Positions 43,674 to 54,831 of a stretch of 64,000 nucleotides of DNA are shown here, one piece after another. Within the stretch, counting starts at the first letter, position 1; every line of letters starts with the position of its first letter. This DNA comes from Mycoplasmopsis canis PG 14. Lineage in GTDB: Bacteria > Bacillota_I > Bacilli_A > Mycoplasmatales > Metamycoplasmataceae. The position numbers were made by a program, and so were the translations under genes. Where the stretch lies: the NCBI RefSeq assembly GCF_001553195.1, contig NZ_CP014281.1, positions 248,001-312,000 of the forward strand, written 5' to 3'. A model generated the notes under the pieces. The model worked only from the letters and a program-made list of their open reading frames with translations. It was not told the DNA's origin and made no database searches.

Positions 43674-45506
43674 ATGAGTATAACTAAAAGAAATTTTGAA
43701 GCCATCGTTATTGGTGGTGGTCATGCAGGAGTTGAAGCAACATTTGCACTCGCTAATAAGGGGCATAAAGTAGCCTTAATATCTTTTGATTTAGGGAAAT
43801 TAGCTATGATGCCTTGCAACCCTTCTATTGGTGGTCCTGCAAAAGGAATAATTACAAGAGAAATCGATGCACTCGGAGGAGTGCAAGGTTATTTCTCTGA
43901 TTTAGCTATGATTCAAATTAAAATGTTAAATGAATCAAAAGGTCCAGCTGTAAGAGCTTTAAGAGCTCAAATTGATAAAGAAAAATATTCAAAAATCATT
44001 AATGAAGCTTTATCTAAACATGAAAATATAACTTTAATTGAAGCAGTTGTAGAAGAAATTATCACAGATGAAAATAACATTTTTAAAGGCGTGCAACTTG
44101 AAGGTGGAGAAATAATTGAAGCTAAAGTAGTTGTTATTACAACAGGAACATACATGAATTCTAGAATTCTAAGAGGAAGTGATATAACTATAAGTGGTCC
44201 GGATAATCAAAAAACAACACCAAAATTAAGTGTTTCTCTAGAAAAACATGGTTTAGAATTACAAAGATTAAAAACAGGTACCCCTGCTAGAGTTTTTGCT
44301 GATTCAATTGATTTTTCTAAAGTGGAAAAAGAAGTTTTGGATGATACAGCTTTAACTTTTTCAACTAGATCAGGTGTAAAATTAGCTGAGCAAATTTCTT
44401 GTTATTTGACATATACAAACGAAAAAACTCATGAAATTATTGAGAAAAATATAAATAAGTCAGCAATGTATTCAGGATTAATCGAAGGAATTGGACCTAG
44501 ATATTGCCCAAGTGTCGAAGATAAGGTTATGCGTTTCAGAAATAAAAATAGGCACCAAATATTTTTTGAACCAGAAACAGCTGATGGAAGTATTATATAC
44601 GTTAATGGTATGTCAACATCAATGCCAATTGAAGTGCAAGCTGAAATGCTAAAAACTATTCCTGGTCTTGAAAATGCCAGAATTCAAAAATGAGGATATG
44701 CTATTGAATATGATGCTTTAAACCCTTTACAAATTTCTGATAGCTTAGAATCTAAAGTTATAGAGAACTTATTTACTGCGGGTCAAATAAATGGTACAAG
44801 CGGATATGAAGAAGCGGCAGCTCAAGGATTAATTGCTGGTATTAATGCTGGATTAAAATTAGAAAATAAAGATGCCCTTGTTCTAAAAAGAAGTGATGCA
44901 TATATTGGTGTTTTAATCGATGATTTGGTAACAAAAGGAACCAAAGAACCATATAGAATGCTCACTTCTCGTGCTGAATATAGATTATTACTTAGAAATG
45001 ATAATCCTGATTTAAGATTATCAAAATATGGTTATGAAGTTGGTTTATTATCAAAAGATCAATATCAACAAGTCGTAGATAAGTATAAGTTAATTGAAGA
45101 AAAAATTAATGAATTAAGTATTCAATTTGTTTCTTCTAAAAGTGAACTAGCTAAAAAATACGGTATCGAAAATGGTGTTGCAATGATAAAGGTTTTAGCG
45201 CGTCCAGAAGTTGATGCAAGAGATGTTGTTGGGGATTTTCCTTTTAAAAATGAATTAACAACAATAGTGCGTTTAGATGGTTATATTAAAAAGCAAGAAA
45301 CAATAGCACAAAAAATGGCTAAACTTGATAACTTCAAAATTCCTACTGACTTAGACTATAATAAAGTTGCAAACTTAGCTACTGAAGCAAAACAAAAGCT
45401 TGAAAAGATTAGACCAAAAACTATTGGCCAAGCTTCAAGAATATCAGGGATCAATCCTTCAGATATTCAAATGTTAATGTTTTATATCGCTTCAAACAGA
45501 AAATAA
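43674..45506 (+). CDS. mnmG: tRNA uridine-34 modification enzyme MnmG (GidA)
   Basis: A 610-residue FAD protein that, with MnmE, installs the carboxymethylaminomethyl group at wobble U34 of tRNAs. The dinucleotide-binding motif is VIGGGHAGVEA near the N-terminus, then MPCNPSIGGPAKG and RALRAQIDKEKYS; the second signature GQINGTSGYEEAAAQGLIAG and the SRAEYRLLLRNDNPDLR block confirm it. A TGA Trp at codon 340 splits it in standard code. rlmH overlaps its stop by one base. In this organism MnmG would also act on the tRNA-Trp that reads UGA, as far as that tRNA carries U34. Confidence 0.96.
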
Positions 45507-45940
45507 TGAAATTAAATATTGTTGCAGTAGGCAGTTTATCAAAAGAATATCAACTGATATTTGATGACTATGTCAAAAAGGTTAACTTTTTTGCAAAGGT
45601 AAATGTAATTGAAGTTAAAGAGCAAAAAATTTCAAACATAGAATTAAAAAAACAAAAAGAAACTGAATTAATATTAGAAAAAATACCTAAAAATTCTTTG
45701 GTTATTTACTTATCTCTAAAAGGTAAGCAAATTGATTCTGAAGAATTTGCACAAAATATAACAAATATAGATAATATAACTTTTGTTATAGGTGGTTCTA
45801 ATGGTGTTAATGAAGAAATGTTTCAAAACAAAATAAATTTTTCGAAAATGACTTTTCCTCACCAATTATTCAGAGTAATGTTAATTGAGCAAATATATAG
45901 AGCTTTTACTATTAAAAATGGTATAACTTATCATAAATAA
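45506..45940 (+). CDS. rlmH: 23S rRNA (pseudouridine-1915-N3)-methyltransferase RlmH
   Basis: A 144-residue SPOUT-class methyltransferase modifying pseudouridine 1915 in helix 69 of 23S rRNA. The family block LYLSLKGKQIDSEEFA, the knot SAM-binding stretch FVIGGSNGVNEE, and the C-terminal FPHQLFRVMLIEQIYRAF with ITYHK at the end are all present. It has normal length. It overlaps mnmG by one base (TAATG) and is followed by a bidirectional terminator. Confidence 0.96.
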   Translation: MKLNIVAVGSLSKEYQLIFDDYVKKVNFFAKVNVIEVKEQKISNIELKKQKETELILEKIPKNSLVIYLSLKGKQIDSEEFAQNITNIDNITFVIGGSNGVNEEMFQNKINFSKMTFPHQLFRVMLIEQIYRAFTIKNGITYHK

Positions 45941-45973
45941 AATGAAGTGCTATAATTCTATATTTTCAAAAAT

Positions 45974-46007
45974 AAAAAAATCTAGACAATATTCTCTAGA
46001 TTTTTTT
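45974..46007. terminator. Bidirectional terminator between rlmH and the giant surface gene
   Basis: A 13-bp stem (A7TCTAGA and TCTAGAT7) with an 8-base loop and T-runs on both strands. It serves rlmH and the convergent giant gene. Confidence 0.85.
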
Positions 46008-46014
46008 ATTTATT

Positions 46015-46872
46015 TTAGTTTTCAATTTGCTCTTTTATTTCATTAAATTTGTTTGTTACGATTGTTAAATGTCTTTCAAGGTCTTGTACGGTTTTTGAAC
46101 GATCATTCATCATTGGTTGATGTACTTCTTCAAAAAATTCTGGTATTGTTCTTTGCATTGTTTCTTGAAGAATTCTTTGCTTATCTTCAGTAAGACTTTG
46201 ATCCTCAGATTTATTGATTATATATTGTTGTAACTCGTTTCATTTTGATCTAATATTTTCTAATGCTGTTTCAATTCTTTGACGTTTATCGCTTTCTGAT
46301 AAGCTTACATTATTCTCTCTCATGATATTTATAATTGTATTCTTAAAATCAAATCATTGTTCTATATCAAAATCTTCTAGTTGATAATCTGGTTGTTGAA
46401 TCTTAACAAGTAATCTCTCTAAATTTATACCCATTGTAGTTAAGGTAGATTCACTTCTTGAACTTATTGCATTTTTTCAACTTTCAATATCACTTATAAG
46501 TCTTCTTATTGTACCTTTAGGATCATTTGTTTTATTAGAATCTATTACTGATTTTAATTGAACATCATTAAGCACACTAGTATTTACAGGTCTTTGCCCA
46601 AAATTAATTATGTAAGTTTTAACAATCTCTCCTGCACCATTTTTTAACCTAATTGCAACTTGTGCATAATTTACATTTTGAGATGATCCATCTTTATATG
46701 TTTTTAATAATTCTTTTTCAATAGATAATTTAGGGTTATTTTCGTTATTTATCACTAAATCAGATAAATCAAAATTATCCTTTTGGATTATATTCTCAAA
46801 ATTAGTAACATCGTTTGAAATTTGGTTATTGCTTGTACCGTTGTAGTTAAATGAAATTGTGTTAATATTATT
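46015..46872 (-). pseudogene. Cut-off 3' part of the giant surface protein gene
   Basis: A 285-codon frame exactly in phase with the giant gene to its right, separated only by the TAA at 46873-46875. No ATG with a ribosome-binding site opens it. It reads NNINTISFNYNGTSNN onward, with a beta-rich segment AIRLKNGAGEIVKTYIINFG, and then a Glu/Gln-rich helical end with IRSKWNELQQY. The terminator lies beyond it, not at the TAA, which supports a former C-terminus removed by a nonsense change. It could also be a separate GTG-started gene, but I think this unlikely. Confidence 0.65.
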
Positions 46873-49800
46873 TTAAAATAGTGATGGATAAACCGTTCTA
46901 TAAGCTCCAGTTTCTGTCTTATTTCTAATGGTGTATAAAATCATATCAGTAAATCCAATTAATTGTTTACCTGTTCCAGTTCTTTTTGTGGTATCTATAG
47001 CAGGAACCCATGAAACTCTAACATATTTTGCCTTAACAGGATTAAATTTAATTTTTACACTTAAAACGTTGAAAGAAACATTTAAATTACCTGTTCCTTG
47101 CCTTGCACCTGTTTCTCGTTTTAAGTCATTAGGGTTTACTGTTCCGTTAGTGTTATTAACACGTGAAAATCAATCAGTATCAAATGCATAATCTTGATTT
47201 TGAACATTTGTTCAGGTAACACCATCTAACGAAGTAGATATTCTAGTTTCTTTAGGTATAGATGTTTGAAATCCATTAGCTGAATAACCACCAAAAACAA
47301 AATAAATGTCTATTTTTCCAAAGATATCTTCTTCTTCATTTCTTTTCGCAATAGTTACATAGTTATGCTCTTGATTACCATTATAATCTGATCAATTATC
47401 TCATCTATTACCTTGATCTGCTCTTCCATCAACAATATTTTCTAGACTGTCAGGGTATAATGGCGAACTTAAATTTCTTACACTTTTTAAATTAGAATGT
47501 CCTCTTAAAGTAACGTATTCACTGTCTTGTAAACTATTTGAATTAGCTTGTTCACCGTGGATAATATATCTTCTACCAGTAGCTACACCATTGTTATATA
47601 ACTCATAAGTGTTAACACCTTCTAATACTTTATCAGTATTACTTACATCTTGGGTATTGGTATTTATATTTCTATAACTATGATTGTTTTCAAGGGATGG
47701 TAAAACATTGTAAATATTTCTTGATGTATCTGCTCATGTTTTATTATCTGAATCCGATGTTTTATCTTCATTTAAATTAAATGAAATATTATTATACGAC
47801 TCATCACCAACAGGTTTTCCAAATTCCAATTCCATTCTTGTATTATCTACTTTTGCAATTTCTGCAGCAATACTATCTGTTATATCATTTATATCTTGTA
47901 CGTTATTTAATACAGTTTGATCTTTAAGAGAAATATCTGCAATTTGCTTCTTCTCTATTCTGAACCCGTTATCTAAAGGAAGGTCTTCAAGTTTGGTATT
48001 TAATGCTTGAATAGCTACATTTAACGATGATTCTTCAACCGCAATTGTTGCTCTTAAATTATTAATTTCATCAACAGTATCGGCATCAGCACCCTTGTTA
48101 TTTAATCTTTCTTCAAGTGTTATTCTAAAATCATTTCGATCAGGTAAACGATTGTCAACATCATTTAACGCTTCTTGCAATGCGTTATCTAAATCACTTT
48201 TTAGTGTAGTTAATTCTGTATTAATTTCTTCTAGATCAGAAATTTCTCTAAGAAGTGCATTAGATAATTTGTTACCTTCAGTTGTAATTAATTCATTAAT
48301 TTCAATACGTCTTGGATTTGTTTCAGGGAGTGCTTGCAATGATGTTTCAATTAAACTATATTTAATTGTGAATTCATTATTTTTCTGAATAGCTACATTT
48401 TTAATTTTTTCATTAATTTCATTAATTTCATCGTGATCAACATCTAATGAATTAAGTAAGTTTTGTAAGCGAACTCTATCTGAATTATTTTCAGGAAGTT
48501 TATTGATTTCTTCTTGAGCTAATCTAATTGCTTCCTTAATATTATTATTTAATTGAATTAATTCATCACGAAGTCTTATGAAATCAGCTTTCTCTTTAGG
48601 ATGAACTTCATTACCAACATCTTGACCAGCTATTAATTTTTTAACAGTTATTTCTCTTGGATGGGTATCTTTAAGTTTTTCATCATTTAATTGCTCATTT
48701 ATTGAAGCAATTAATTCTTGAATAGCATTATTTTCATTCGATATCGCATCTTTAATTGATTGAGCTTTTTCTTTTGTATTAACTAGATCACCGTAATAAT
48801 TTTGTGCCATTGATGTTGCGTTTGCTGTTTTTATTGAATTACCTTCTGGAAGCATTGCATAAGTTGACCTTGCAGAATTTAAAGCCTCATCAATTAAACG
48901 TTTTTCATTATCTATTTGTGTTTTAAGATTTTTAATTTTAAGTTCTTCATTTACATCATCACCTAATGCTGATATCTCTATATTAATTTTACTTAAAATA
49001 CCTGATGCAACATTATTATCTACTTTTGCATTAGAAGGTAATTGAGAATCAATGTAATCCTTAACTTCTTGTACTGCTGCAGATAATTTATTCTTTTCAC
49101 TTTCTGCGTCAGTTACTAATTGTGTAACTTTTTCAATTTGATTTACTTCAGTCTTACCAGCTATTAAACCTGTTATTCTTACTTTAACAGAGTTGCCTTC
49201 CGGTAATTGGTTAACAAAACCTTGTAATTTTGCTTTTTCATCAATTCATGCTGTTGCTAATTGATCAGCAGTATTACCTAAAGCTTGAATTTTACTTACT
49301 TCGTTAGCTTCTGTACCCTTAGCATTAATTTGGTTTTTTCTTGTTTCATATTCAGCGTGATCTAAAAGCCTTTGAACTTTTTGGAGAGCTTCATTAACAG
49401 CATTTTGAATTAAATCTTTTTCATTTTGTGCAGCTAATTTTATTTCATTAATTCTTTGAATTGAGCTTTCATCATTTCCATTTAATGAATTTAATTCTTC
49501 TGTTTTTGTAACTCTTACATTATTCCCTTCAGGTAATGAATCTAATAAGTCTTTTGCTTCTTTCTTTCTATCTTCAAAATTCTTAAATGCTAATGCTGCT
49601 CTTTCTATGTCTTGAATATCAGAAACTGTTAAATCATCTTTTGGTGCTTCTTCATTATCTTTTTTAAGTTGACCAAGTAACTCAGCTTTTTCTGATGCAT
49701 CTGTTAAATCATCAATAGCTGTTTTAGCTCTTGTATAAGCTGCTGCTCTTGCGTTATCTTGCTGACTTTGTTCAGATGTAATTTCATTATTTATTTCATT

Positions 49801-52800
49801 TAATTTTTCTACAGTTCTTTCATCTTCGTTACTGTTATTCATTAAATTATTTATTTTATCAAGAAGTTCTCTTCTTTTTTCAGGGTCTTGGATTTTTTCA
49901 GCTTTAGCTTTAAACTCAGCTGCTTTTTCTTCTAACTCGTTTTCTTTATTTACTTTAGTTAACAATTCTTTAAGTTCTGTAATTGTTTTAGTATTATCGT
50001 TAATTAAAGTTTGTAGAGCTTTTTTCTTATCTGAAAGTTCTTGACCTTCCACTTGACCTAAAGCTTCTAAAGCTTTGTTTCTTTCGGTAGCGACTGCCGC
50101 TTCAGCTTTTTGTTTTAATTGCTTTAATTTTTCTTCTGTTTGATTATCAGCATTTTCAACATCAGTGTTTAGTGATGAATGCGAAGTTTGATCTGATCCA
50201 GATGATTCTAAGCCCGCAGTTAAGGCAATAGCATCTTTTGCTGCTTTTTTGAATTCAGCAATTTTATTATTTGTTTCTGTTACAATTGCATCTAATTCGC
50301 TTAAATCAACTTCTCTATGGTCGTCACTATCAGATGGGCTAGCTGCATCTTTTCTTGAAATAAGATTATTTTTAAATTCAGAACCATCTTGAAGTTTTGC
50401 TAATGCAGCGTTAACAGCTGCCTTTTTAGTTTGAATTTCATTATCTTCTCTAGCTTTTTCAGTTTGTGCCTCATTTAATATTTCTTGAGCTTCTGACTCA
50501 GTAGTTGCTACATCTAATCTTCTTTGTAATTCTGCTTTTTTAGCTGAGTTCATAGTTCTTAATGTATTAATTACTGCTTGAGCTTCAGATTTTTTGGTTT
50601 CAAAAGCTTTTTGTGTTGAAACTTTTGTCTCTAACGCATTTGCTAATGCCGTTGCAGCTGATGGATCCTCGTTAGATTTTATTTTTTCTAATTCTGCTTC
50701 ATATTCAGCTCTTTTTGTTTGATCAGTAATTTGAGCAATATTAGTTTCTAATTGTTGTTTTTTAATCTCTAGATTTTCTTTTACTCTATTTTCTTCTTGA
50801 GCAGCAGTATCAATTTTGCTTATAATTGCATCTAATGCTGCTTTTACTGCATCTTGATCTTGATTTGGAGTATTCGTAGAATTATCCCTTAAAGCTGCTT
50901 CAAGTTGTTGAACTAATTCTGATTTTTTATCTGCTGTTTTTAAAGCATCAACTCTAGCTTTAAGTTCATTATATTTATTTTTATTAGCAACTTCCTTATT
51001 TTTATATTCAAGAGCCTTAGCTCTTATAGCATCTGCTTTTTCTTTAGTGTCTGCTTGATTTAATTCTGATTTAAGTGCTGCTTTCTTAGCATCATTCTCT
51101 ATACCTTCTGTTTCATCTGATGCTGACTTTTTACTATCGGTGTATTCTTTTTGTTTAACAATTTCATCTTTTTTAGCTATAACCGCATCAGCATCTTGGG
51201 CTGCTTCTAATTCTCTCTCGAATCTTTGTCTTTCTTCGTCTGAAAGGTTTGCAGCTGAAGCTAATTCTGCTTTAGCACTTTTTTTCTGTTCTTCTTTACT
51301 TTCTTCTGCTTGAGCTTGTTTTAATAATTCGTTAAATGTTGAGTAATTTGAAGTTTTATTAGCTTCTGCTTCAGATATTTTATCAAGAAGTTTTTGTTTT
51401 TCAGGATTTGAATCATCTAACTTAGCAACTTCTGCTTTTGCTTCAGATATTTTATCATTAACAAGTTTTTCAGCTTTTGCTTTTACTGTATTTCTTTCTT
51501 CTTCAGTTGAAGCGTTAATAAGTTCTGAATTTAAGTTTGAAGCTTCTGATTCAGCACCTTCTAATTTGTTAATTGCACCTTTTGCTTCATCAAGAGCAGT
51601 TTTTAATTTAGTTTCTGCGGCTCTTTTAGCTTCTGCTGCGGCTTTTTTAGCCTCTTCAATATTCGCAATTGTTCCGTTATTAATTTTGTCTAATAATGCT
51701 TGTTTTTCAGGAGAATCAGCTAATCTGTTTGCTGCTGCTAATGCTTCGTCTTTTGCAGATTGTAAATCTAATTCCTGATTTATTTTAGTTTTTTCTTCAT
51801 TTATTTTATTGAATACTTCTTCACTTGAAGAATCAATGTTATTTAATGCTTCAATTAGTTCTTGTTTTTTGTTTTCTGGCAAGTTTGAATCATTAATACT
51901 TTGTTTAAGATCATCAATTCTTTTGTTAGCAAGACCTTTTGAACCTATTTGTGCTTCCAATGCTTCTTCAGCTTGTTTAGAAATTTTCTCAAGTTCTTTT
52001 GCAACTTCGGCAGCTACTGCTTTATTGTTTTCATGAGTAAGTACTTTTTCAATTTCTTCTTTGTTATCAGCAAATTGATCTAATGAAGTAGCATCATCAA
52101 CTTGAGCTAGTAATTCTTCTCTTTGATCATCAGTTAAATTTGGAGCAGCATTAATTTTTTCTTTAAGAACTTCTTTTTTAGCTTCTAAAAGTTTTTCATC
52201 ACCATTTGAACCAGCTTGTGATTTAATTTCGTTTTCAATAGCTTCTTCAGCGGCTTTAACATCTTTTTGAGCTTGAGTATTTAATACTTCAGACAATTTT
52301 GCTTCAGCAGCACTTAAGGCTTCTAAAGTATTAGCTGCATTGATTTTATCTTTCTCAGCTTGTTTTTCAGTGTCAGAAAGTTTTGATGCATCAATTCTTT
52401 GGTTTGCAATTTCTTTTTGTTTTGAAATTAAAACATTTGATCCTTTTTCTTCAATAATTTTATTTTCAATTTCTTTTTGGATCTTAGCTAATTCTATTTC
52501 TTTATCTTTAGCGCTTAACTCATTATTATTAACTACATCATTTAATTTTTGTTTTAATTCTTCACTTGAATTAGATGATAATGCTTCTGCAAGTTTGTCA
52601 AGTTCAGCTTTTTTAGCAACAACTTTTTCTTCAGGGGTAACAACTGCATCCGCAACTGCTTTTTTAAGTTTTGCAACTTTATCTGTGTCTTTTACTTTGT
52701 CTGCTAATCTATTTAAATCTTCTTCAATTGTAGATGAAGTGTCTGAATTTTTATTTAAAACTTTTTCAAGTTCTGCTTGTAATTCTGCTTTTTTAGCAGG

Positions 52801-54738
52801 ATTTTGAATATCTTTTAATAATGATTCAACAAGTTTCTTCTCATTTTCGTTTTGTTTTAACTGACTTTCTTCTTTAGAATCTAAAATTAATTCTGCTTGT
52901 GAATTTATATTTTCTATATCGCTAATAGAAAGTGAATCAGGGTTTTCTAATAACTTTTCTAACTCTGATTTTTTAGGATTAGATGCATCTAAGGCACTAA
53001 CAGATTCACGTGCTTTTGTTAATGCATCTTTTTTGTCTTCTGTGTTAGCTTCATTTGAAGCTTCTGCAAGAATTTTTTGAACTTCGTTTGCATTCTCACT
53101 TGAAAGTGAATTTAATTTTTCTTTTAGTTCTGATTTTTTTGGTTCTTCTAAAGTATTGATTATATTTAAAGCTTCATCTTTAGCGTTATTAAACGCAACT
53201 TCTTTATTTGTTTTATTAGTTAAGTTCTTTAAATCTTCTTCTGAAGAATTATTTAATGAGTTTACTTCAGATAATAATTTTTCTTTTTCAGATTCTGGTA
53301 AATTTGAATTCTTGATTGTATTAACCAATACTTCTTTCTTAATATCGAATGCGCTTTTATCTGAATCTTTATTTTCTGAGCTTAATTGTTCATTTATTGA
53401 AGACTCGATTGAAGCAAGAGCATCTTTAACTTTTTGTGAATTTTCTTTTGATTTTTCATTTTCTAATTGCTTTTCAATCATTTCTTTATCTGTGTTAAAT
53501 TCAGATAAAGATTTAGAAGATTCAACTTCAGCTAATAATTTTTCTTTTTCAGAAGGCAATAAAGTTGAATTATTAATCTTATCTTTTAACTGATCTTTTT
53601 TAACATTTAAAATTTCTTCTGCAGTCATTGAAGCTTCTAAAGCGGCTTCAATTTCTTTTTCAACAGCCTTAATATCGTTTTGTTTTTGTGCGTTTAAAAT
53701 AGCATCTGCTTTTGTTGATGCTCTATCAAATTCTTTTTCATTTCTTGTGGCATCAATTTTAGCTTTTTCAGATTTCTTAGCTTCTTCAGAAAGATTAGAT
53801 GAGTCAATTCTTTCTTTAAGCATTTCTTTTTTAGCTGTTAATAATTTGTTTTCGCCATCCTCAGCTTTAATTGCTTCTTCAATTTGTTTTTGAATTTCTT
53901 CTAATTTTCTTAAAGCAGCCGCAGGGTTTTTATCTGCATTTTCAACAGCATTAGCCAATGCTTCTTTTAATTCATTTAGTTTGCTATTGCTTGATTCAAG
54001 ATTTGAAGTAGCAAATTTCTCTAATTCAGCTTTTTTAGCCTGAGCTTCTTCACTTGGTGTGATAATTGCTTTTTCAATTTTTTCTTTTAAAGAATCACTT
54101 AATGTTTTATCTGAAACAATATTTGCTAATTTATTTAAATCAGCTTGTAATTCTTTAGAGTTATCTGAACTGTTTTTTAGTTCATCAAGCTTATCTTGTA
54201 ATTCAGCAGCTTTAGATTTATCTTTTATTGAATTAATTAGTGAAGACAAGTAATTTTCTGTTTGATCATTTTCAGAAACACGTCTACTTCTATCAGCTTC
54301 ATATTCTTTTTCTGCTTCTTTTTCAATATTTTGTATATCCTTTATTTTTAAATCACCCTTATTTAATGAATCAATTAATTTGGCTTTAAAATTATTATCA
54401 GCACCTAAACGATTTATAGCCTCTATGGCTTTTGCTTTTGCTTCTTCAACTTTTTTAGGGTCTTCTTTCCCGGCTGCTAGGTCAGCTAAAATTGCTTTTG
54501 CTTCTCTAGCTATTGCTACAAAATCTTCATAAGTCTTAGCTTTTTTAAGTTTTGCTACTAGTTCAGGCTTTTTAGAATAATCATCTGGTAATGCATTAAC
54601 AGATTCATTTGCCTCACTTTTAGCTCTTTCTAATTTGGCTTTTTTGGTAAGAATAACAGCTGTAGCTGTTGCTGCAGTACCTAATAAAAGTATTCCTGCA
54701 CTTGCAGCTAATATTCTTTTACGTTTTTTATCGGCCAT
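46873..54738 (-). CDS. Giant repetitive coiled-coil surface protein with discoidin-like C-terminal domain
   Basis: A 2,621-residue protein (2,907 before a nonsense TAA). Residues 8-31 form a membrane anchor/signal without a lipobox. Residues ~35-2390 are a long Lys/Glu/Ala-rich helical rod of GA-module/DUF1542-like units. Two large units of ~475 residues are tandem duplicates (about residues 110-585 and 585-1060). Then, at ~2400-2610, comes an F5/8-type-C (discoidin/CBM32-like) domain with NIVDGRADQGNRWDNWS, KIDIYFVFGGYS, ISTSLDGVTWTNV and KAKYVRVSWVPA, which probably binds a sugar or host glycoprotein. It is likely an adhesin held far from the membrane by the rod. ATG has AAAAGGAG upstream. 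Expression may be phase-variable through a promoter poly-A tract. Confidence 0.8.
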
Positions 54739-54782
54739 AATTTCTCCTTTTTAAAATTTTGAATATATTCTATATTAACACT

Positions 54783-54809
54783 ATTATATGTTTTTTTTTT
54801 TTTTCAAAA
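54783..54809 (-). promoter_or_regulatory. Poly-A-containing promoter of the giant surface gene
   Basis: On the minus strand TATAAT (54783-54788) is preceded at once by a run of 14 A (54791-54804) and then TTTTG (54805-54809). The possible -35 TTTTGA gives a 15-base spacer and TTGAAA a 13-base one, so the A-run length sets the -35/-10 distance. The same layout controls vlp surface genes of M. hyorhinis. Confidence 0.6.
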
Positions 54810-54831
54810 GTTTTTTAAAAAACAAAACGCA

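Noticed and set aside
52340-52807. 155-residue plus-strand ORF and similar ones across 51.5-54.3 kb
   Set aside because: Antisense shadows of the repetitive rod gene, with no ribosome-binding site or conserved sequence.
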